From: an uncultured Verrucomicrobiota bacterium
GTDB lineage: Bacteria > Verrucomicrobiota > Verrucomicrobiae > Opitutales > Opitutaceae
DNA: 8,992 nucleotides
Assembly (NCBI GenBank): GCA_946481225.1
Contig: CAMLNJ010000090.1
Location: forward strand, 1 to 8,992
Reading direction: 5' to 3'
The notes below the pieces were generated by a model. The model was not told the origin of the DNA, searched no databases, and worked only from the letters and a program-made list of their open reading frames with translations. Numbering within the stretch: position 1 is the stretch's first letter; every line of letters begins with the position of its first letter. Below, piece by piece: positions 6,370-8,992 of this stretch. Position numbers and translations under genes: made by a program.

Positions 6370-6813
6370 ATGAGACTCATCCGCTACACCACGCCGTCCT
6401 CCCGCGCCTATTATCCCGCCTTTGCCCGCAGCCCGTGGGCGGGACTGGAGGAGCAGATGGATCGGCTTTTCGAGGCGGCCTTGGGCGAGACCGCGGGCGT
6501 GAGCGCCGCGGGTTTCCCGGTCGACCTTTATGAAGATTCCGCCGCGACCTATGTGCGCGCCGAGCTGCCGGGCGTGAACCGCTCCGACATCGGCGTCGAG
6601 CTCGTCGAGGGCACCCTCCAGATCACCGCCAAGCGCACCCGCAAAGTGGGCGAGCGCGAGGAAACCGCCGAGTTCAGCCGCGCCTTGACCGTGCCCGAGG
6701 GCGGGGTGCAGGCCGACAAGATCTCCGCCAACTACGAGAACGGCGTGCTTACGGTCACGTTGCCGAAGCGCGAGGAGGCCAAGCCCCGCAAGATCACCGT
6801 CGCCGTCGCGTGA
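6370..6813 (+). CDS. Hsp20 small heat-shock protein (first of a tandem pair)
   Basis: The 147-aa product is a small heat-shock protein, an ATP-independent holdase that binds unfolding proteins in the cytoplasm as large oligomers. The N-terminal arm contains the usual amphipathic segment WAGLEEQMDRLFEAAL (23-38). The alpha-crystallin domain runs about 48-138, starting FPVDLYED and including AELPGVNRSDIGVELVEGTL (64-83), SRALTVPEGG (104-112) and the signature ENGVLTVTLPK (123-133). A C-terminal ITV (142-144) supplies the I-x-I/V-type anchor for oligomer assembly. The start is fixed by a strong AGGAGA seven bases upstream. It is followed by a 48-base gap and a second Hsp20 gene, with which it is very likely cotranscribed. 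The length is typical. A heat-shock mode of control is expected for the family but no sigma-32 or CIRCE signal was recognised upstream. Confidence 0.96.
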   Translation: MRLIRYTTPSSRAYYPAFARSPWAGLEEQMDRLFEAALGETAGVSAAGFPVDLYEDSAATYVRAELPGVNRSDIGVELVEGTLQITAKRTRKVGEREETAEFSRALTVPEGGVQADKISANYENGVLTVTLPKREEAKPRKITVAVA

Positions 6814-6861
6814 CCGAGAACCGAATACAAAACCGTAAACAACCCGAAAGGAGACATCGCC

Positions 6862-7272
6862 ATGTCACTCATCTCTTCACTCATCCCGACCTTCGCCTCC
6901 ACGCCCGCGACCCGCTCCGACCAGCCCGCCGGTTCGCCCGTTTCCGAGCCGACCATCGCGCCTCGCTACGAGGTGGCGGAGACTCCCGAGGCATTCGGCC
7001 TGACCGTGGAGCTGCCCGGCGTGACGAAGGACGGCCTTGAGCTCAGCGTCGACCACGAGCAGATCCGCGTCGTGGGTCGCCGCGCCTGGCGCAAGCCGGA
7101 CGCGTGGAACGCCCTTCATCGCGAGACCCGCGAGGCCGCCTTCGAGCTCGTGCTCGAGCACGGCCGCGCCATCGACGCGGACAAGGTCCACGCCGAGCTT
7201 CGCGACGGCGTCCTGCGCATCTCGCTGCCGAAAGCCGAGGCGCTGAAGCCCCGCAAGATTTCCGTGGCCTGA
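6862..7272 (+). CDS. Hsp20 small heat-shock protein (second of a tandem pair)
   Basis: The 136-aa product is a second, diverged small heat-shock protein. The N-terminal arm (1-33) is short, Ser/Thr/Pro-rich and lacks the amphipathic DRLF-type helix of its neighbour. The alpha-crystallin domain begins at PRYEVAETPEAF (34-45), continues with VELPGVTKDGLELSVDHEQI (49-68), and has the signature RDGVLRISLPK (114-124). The end, KPRKISVA, closely matches the KPRKITVAVA end of the first protein; ISV (133-135) is the C-terminal anchor. Between them a Trp-containing loop (RAWRKPDAWNALHRE) replaces the RKVGEREET loop. It has its own strong AGGAGA at 6849-6854, seven bases before ATG 6862. Bacterial sHsp pairs often form mixed oligomers; whether these two do cannot be seen. 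Probably an old duplication with different roles for the two arms. Confidence 0.95.
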   Translation: MSLISSLIPTFASTPATRSDQPAGSPVSEPTIAPRYEVAETPEAFGLTVELPGVTKDGLELSVDHEQIRVVGRRAWRKPDAWNALHRETREAAFELVLEHGRAIDADKVHAELRDGVLRISLPKAEALKPRKISVA

Positions 7273-7300
7273 TCAAACGACGCGATCGACCGCGGTTCAC

Positions 7301-7335
7301 CGCGCGCCTCCAAGCGGGGCGCGCGTTTTATTTTT
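7301..7335 (+). terminator. Intrinsic terminator of the Hsp20 pair
   Basis: Bases 7301-7310 (cgcgcgcctc) pair with 7316-7325 (ggggcgcgcg) over ten base pairs, one of them G-U, around a 5-nt loop. The T-rich tract ttttattttt follows at 7326-7335. It lies 28 bases after the stop codon of the second Hsp20 gene. A competing small hairpin (cgcgg/ccgcg, 7291-7304) overlaps its left side. Confidence 0.9.
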
Positions 7336-7363
7336 CCATAAACCCGAAAGAGGCGTCCGTAAC

Positions 7364-7396
7364 CACGGATCTCACGGATGAACACGGATCACGGAG
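7364..7396. repeat. Short CACGGAT direct repeats
   Basis: The heptamer CACGGAT occurs at 7364-7370, 7373-7379 and 7383-7389, with a variant CACGGAG at 7390-7396. Similar intergenic runs of the type 'accacggat...cacggatgaacacggat' are, from memory, scattered through several verrucomicrobial and other genomes. It lies between the Hsp20 terminator and the mscS promoter. Function unknown. Confidence 0.65.
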
Positions 7397-7419
7397 ATCT
7401 GGAACCGGATAGGGGTTTG

Positions 7420-7463
7420 CCCGCCGGCGGGCCGGTTGACTTGCCCCCCGGACGCGCTAGCTG
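7420..7463 (+). promoter_or_regulatory. Probable promoter of the MscS-family gene, with an adjacent palindrome
   Basis: TTGACT at 7436-7441 is a good -35. A -10 candidate, TAGCTG, lies at 7458-7463 within GCTAGC after a 16-bp spacer; it keeps only the TA start of the consensus but fits the pattern I associate with this group. Directly upstream is a perfect 12-bp palindrome, cccgccggcggg at 7420-7431. The implied leader before ATG 7482 is only about 12 bases and has no purine-rich ribosome-binding site. Confidence 0.45.
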
Positions 7464-7481
7464 TGGGCCCCTTTTTTCGCC

Positions 7482-8765
7482 ATGCGATTCCTTCGAGTCC
7501 TCATCCTGAGCCTCCCCTTTTGGTTCACCGGCCTGCTGTGCGCGCAGGAGGCCGCCGCTCCCGACCTGGCCACACAGGCCGCGGCGGCCGTGGGCAGCGG
7601 CGCCGTCGAGACGGCCCCGCCCGATTTCGTCGAATACCTCGTCGACCTCACGCTCGGCCTGTTCGGGGTGAAGAACGCCGGCAACACTTGGCAGCACTGG
7701 GCCATCGCGGGCGTTATCACCGTGCTCTTCTACGTGCTGCGCAAGATCGTGGCGAATTTCGTCTTCGGGCTTTTCAAGCGCCTCACCGCCCGCACCCGGA
7801 CGACGCTCGACGACGAACTCATCACCGCGTGGCACAAGCCCGTCGCGGCCTTCATCGCCGTGCTCGGCGCGGTCATCGCCATCAAGGTGCTCAAGATGAC
7901 CCCCGAGGCCGACCAGGCCTTCCGCTATCTCAAGACCATCGCGTTCTCCGTCGTGGCGCTGTGGTTCTTCATCAGCACGGTTTCCACCATTCTCGACCAC
8001 CTGCAGGACGTCGCCAAGGCGAAGGGCGCGGCGGTGGCCGCCTTCATGCCGTGGATAAAGAAGACGCTCATCACCCTCTTCCTCATCTTCGGCGTGCTCA
8101 TCGCGGCGCAGTCGCTCGGCGCCGACGTGAAGGCCTTCCTCGCCGGTCTCGGCATCGGCGGTCTCGCCTTCGCGCTCGCGGCGCAGGACACCCTGGCCAA
8201 CGTCTTCGGGTCCGTCGTCGTCGCCGTCGACCAGCCCTTCAAGATCGGCGAGACCGTGCGCATCGGCTCCTTCCTCGGCATGGTGGAGGACATCGGCCTG
8301 CGTTCCACCCGGCTGCGCGCCTTGGACAAGTCCCTCGTCGTCATCCCCAACAAGACCGTCGCCTCCGAGGTCGTCACCAACCTCTCCCGCTTCATCCAGC
8401 GCCGCAACGAGCAGGTGATCGGTCTCACCTACGACACGCCGCCGGAGCAGATGGCGGCCGTGGTGGAGGACATCAAGGGCATCGTCCGCGCCGAGGACTG
8501 CGTCGATCCCGCCTCGATCCTGGTCTTTTTCCGCGACTACAGTGCCTCCTCCCTCGACATCTGGATCGTCTATGTCGCCAAGGACGGGGACTTCGTCCGT
8601 TTCATGGACGCCAAGCAGCGCATCAACCTGGCCATCATGCGCGCCGTCCAGGCCCGCGGCCTCAGCTTCGCCTTCCCCACGCAGACCCTTGAGTTTGGCG
8701 AGAGCGCGGCCCGCGCCCTGGCCGCGCGCCCCGCTCCGCCGGCCGCGCCCGTGTCGCCTACGTGA
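7482..8765 (+). CDS. MscS-family mechanosensitive ion channel
   Basis: The 427-aa product is a small-conductance mechanosensitive channel homologue that releases solutes from the inner membrane on osmotic downshock. It starts with a likely signal peptide ([22 protein letters not shown], cleavage near 20-22) and a short Ala/Pro-rich periplasmic stretch. Hydrophobic segments follow at about 73-96, 119-138, 150-169 and 194-211; the pore helix is at about 218-246 with [25 protein letters not shown]. The MscS beta-domain comes next, with its signature [11 protein letters not shown] (252-262), [14 protein letters not shown] and [10 protein letters not shown]. The cytoplasmic alpha/beta end closes with [12 protein letters not shown] (394-405) and a Pro/Ala tail. 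It has about five membrane segments, more than the three of E. coli MscS. The promoter and terminator around it suggest a single-gene unit. Ion preference cannot be predicted. Confidence 0.95.
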   Translation: MRFLRVLILSLPFWFTGLLCAQEAAAPDLATQAAAAVGSGAVETAPPDFVEYLVDLTLGLFGVKNAGNTWQHWAIAGVITVLFYVLRKIVANFVFGLFKRLTARTRTTLDDELITAWHKPVAAFIAVLGAVIAIKVLKMTPEADQAFRYLKTIAFSVVALWFFISTVSTILDHLQDVAKAKGAAVAAFMPWIKKTLITLFLIFGVLIAAQSLGADVKAFLAGLGIGGLAFALAAQDTLANVFGSVVVAVDQPFKIGETVRIGSFLGMVEDIGLRSTRLRALDKSLVVIPNKTVASEVVTNLSRFIQRRNEQVIGLTYDTPPEQMAAVVEDIKGIVRAEDCVDPASILVFFRDYSASSLDIWIVYVAKDGDFVRFMDAKQRINLAIMRAVQARGLSFAFPTQTLEFGESAARALAARPAPPAAPVSPT

Positions 8766-8793
8766 TCTAAATCGACCCGCCGCACGGGCCTTC

Positions 8794-8823
8794 GCCCGGT
8801 CCCTTCCCGGGGCCGGGCTTTTT
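8794..8823 (+). terminator. Intrinsic terminator of the MscS-family gene
   Basis: Bases 8794-8803 (gcccggtccc) pair with 8809-8818 (ggggccgggc) over ten base pairs including one G-U, with a 5-nt loop, then five Ts at 8819-8823. It begins 28 bases after the stop codon at 8765. An alternative stem (cgggc 8785-8789 with gcccg 8794-8798) overlaps its left arm. Confidence 0.88.
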
Positions 8824-8877
8824 CTTGCGCTCGTTGCGAGTCGCGGCCTTTGCATGGACCCTTTGCGCCCGCTCCCG

Positions 8878-8992
8878 ATGCCCAACGCCCTCGCCCAAGC
8901 CACCTCGCCTTATCTGCTCCAGCACGCGGACAACCCTGTCGCGTGGCTCGAATGGGGCGAGGCCGCCTTCGCCCGCGCCCGCGCCGAGGACA
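8878..8992 (+). CDS. N-terminus of a DUF255/YyaL-type thioredoxin-domain protein (3' truncated)
   Basis: Only the first 38 codons are in the window. The sequence [19 protein letters not shown], followed by [19 protein letters not shown], matches the conserved start of the DUF255 family (bacterial YyaL, eukaryotic spermatogenesis-associated protein 20), which consists of a thioredoxin-like domain and a large six-hairpin glycosidase-like domain. The usual NPVDW here reads NPVAW. The family's CxxC motif would lie just past the window edge, so activity cannot be judged. ATG 8878 was chosen because homologues start M-P-N; ATG 8854 is in frame and would add eight residues (MDPLRPLP). Neither has a clear ribosome-binding site. 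The gene follows the MscS terminator and so should have its own promoter, none of which is recognisable in the 55 bases between. Confidence 0.85.
   Translation, partial: MPNALAQATSPYLLQHADNPVAWLEWGEAAFARARAED

Noticed and set aside
592..7408. The 10-mer ctggaaccgg occurs both in the palindromic element (592-601) and beside the CACGGAT repeats (7399-7408)
   Set aside because: Ten bases of GC-rich sequence twice in 9 kb is not convincing on its own and the flanks differ.
7420..7431. cccgccggcggg palindrome as a terminator
   Set aside because: No T-run and no loop, and it lies after a much better terminator; kept only as a possible operator next to the promoter.
7389..8903. Long open frame on the minus strand opposite the MscS-family gene
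   Set aside because: It is a by-product of G/C-rich third positions in the plus-strand gene; its product is repetitive Gly/Asp/Glu-rich without domains, while the plus strand encodes a clear channel.

Overview
The window is GC-rich, with mostly G/C third codon positions and long open frames on both strands. The gene set and the promoter style (TTGACT followed by GCTAGC) resemble Opitutaceae (Verrucomicrobiota). That placement is an inference from gene content and recall; no ribosomal or other phylogenetic marker is present.

Layout: (1) 1-553, the 3' end of a plus-strand gene whose product has a Pro/Ala-rich linker and a small C-terminal domain resembling type II secretion GspB/GspC-type periplasmic domains. 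(2) 554-757, a convergent intergenic region holding a near-palindromic element with 24-nt arms at 591-614 and 733-756. (3) 758-1867 (minus), a DusB-type tRNA-dihydrouridine synthase. (4) 2003-3948 (plus), a probable three-gene unit: a 47-aa exported or membrane-anchored peptide with two Cys, a 161-aa membrane-anchored protein, and a 423-aa fusion of an HTTM (vitamin K carboxylase-like) membrane domain to a DCC1-like (DUF393) thiol-redox domain. (5) 3952-4857 and 4939-6129 (minus), a fatty acid hydroxylase/sterol desaturase family protein downstream of a PatB/MalY-type C-S lyase. (6) 6130-6369, a divergent regulatory region with an A/T-rich patch and a perfect 12-bp palindrome. (7) 6370-7272 (plus), two tandem Hsp20 small heat-shock proteins ending at a strong intrinsic terminator. 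(8) 7336-7481, an intergenic region with short CACGGAT repeats and a probable promoter. (9) 7482-8765 (plus), an MscS-family mechanosensitive channel with its own terminator. (10) 8878 to the end, the first 38 codons of a DUF255/YyaL-type thioredoxin-domain protein.

Most of this is ordinary chromosomal housekeeping and stress biology: tRNA modification, chaperones, osmotic safety valve, thiol and sulfur chemistry. There is no transposase, integrase, phage gene, CRISPR array or tRNA. The least understood parts are the HTTM-DUF393 unit with its two small companions, the palindromic element downstream of dusB, and the Cys-containing tail of the hydroxylase. I did not find clear evidence of a wholly new system.
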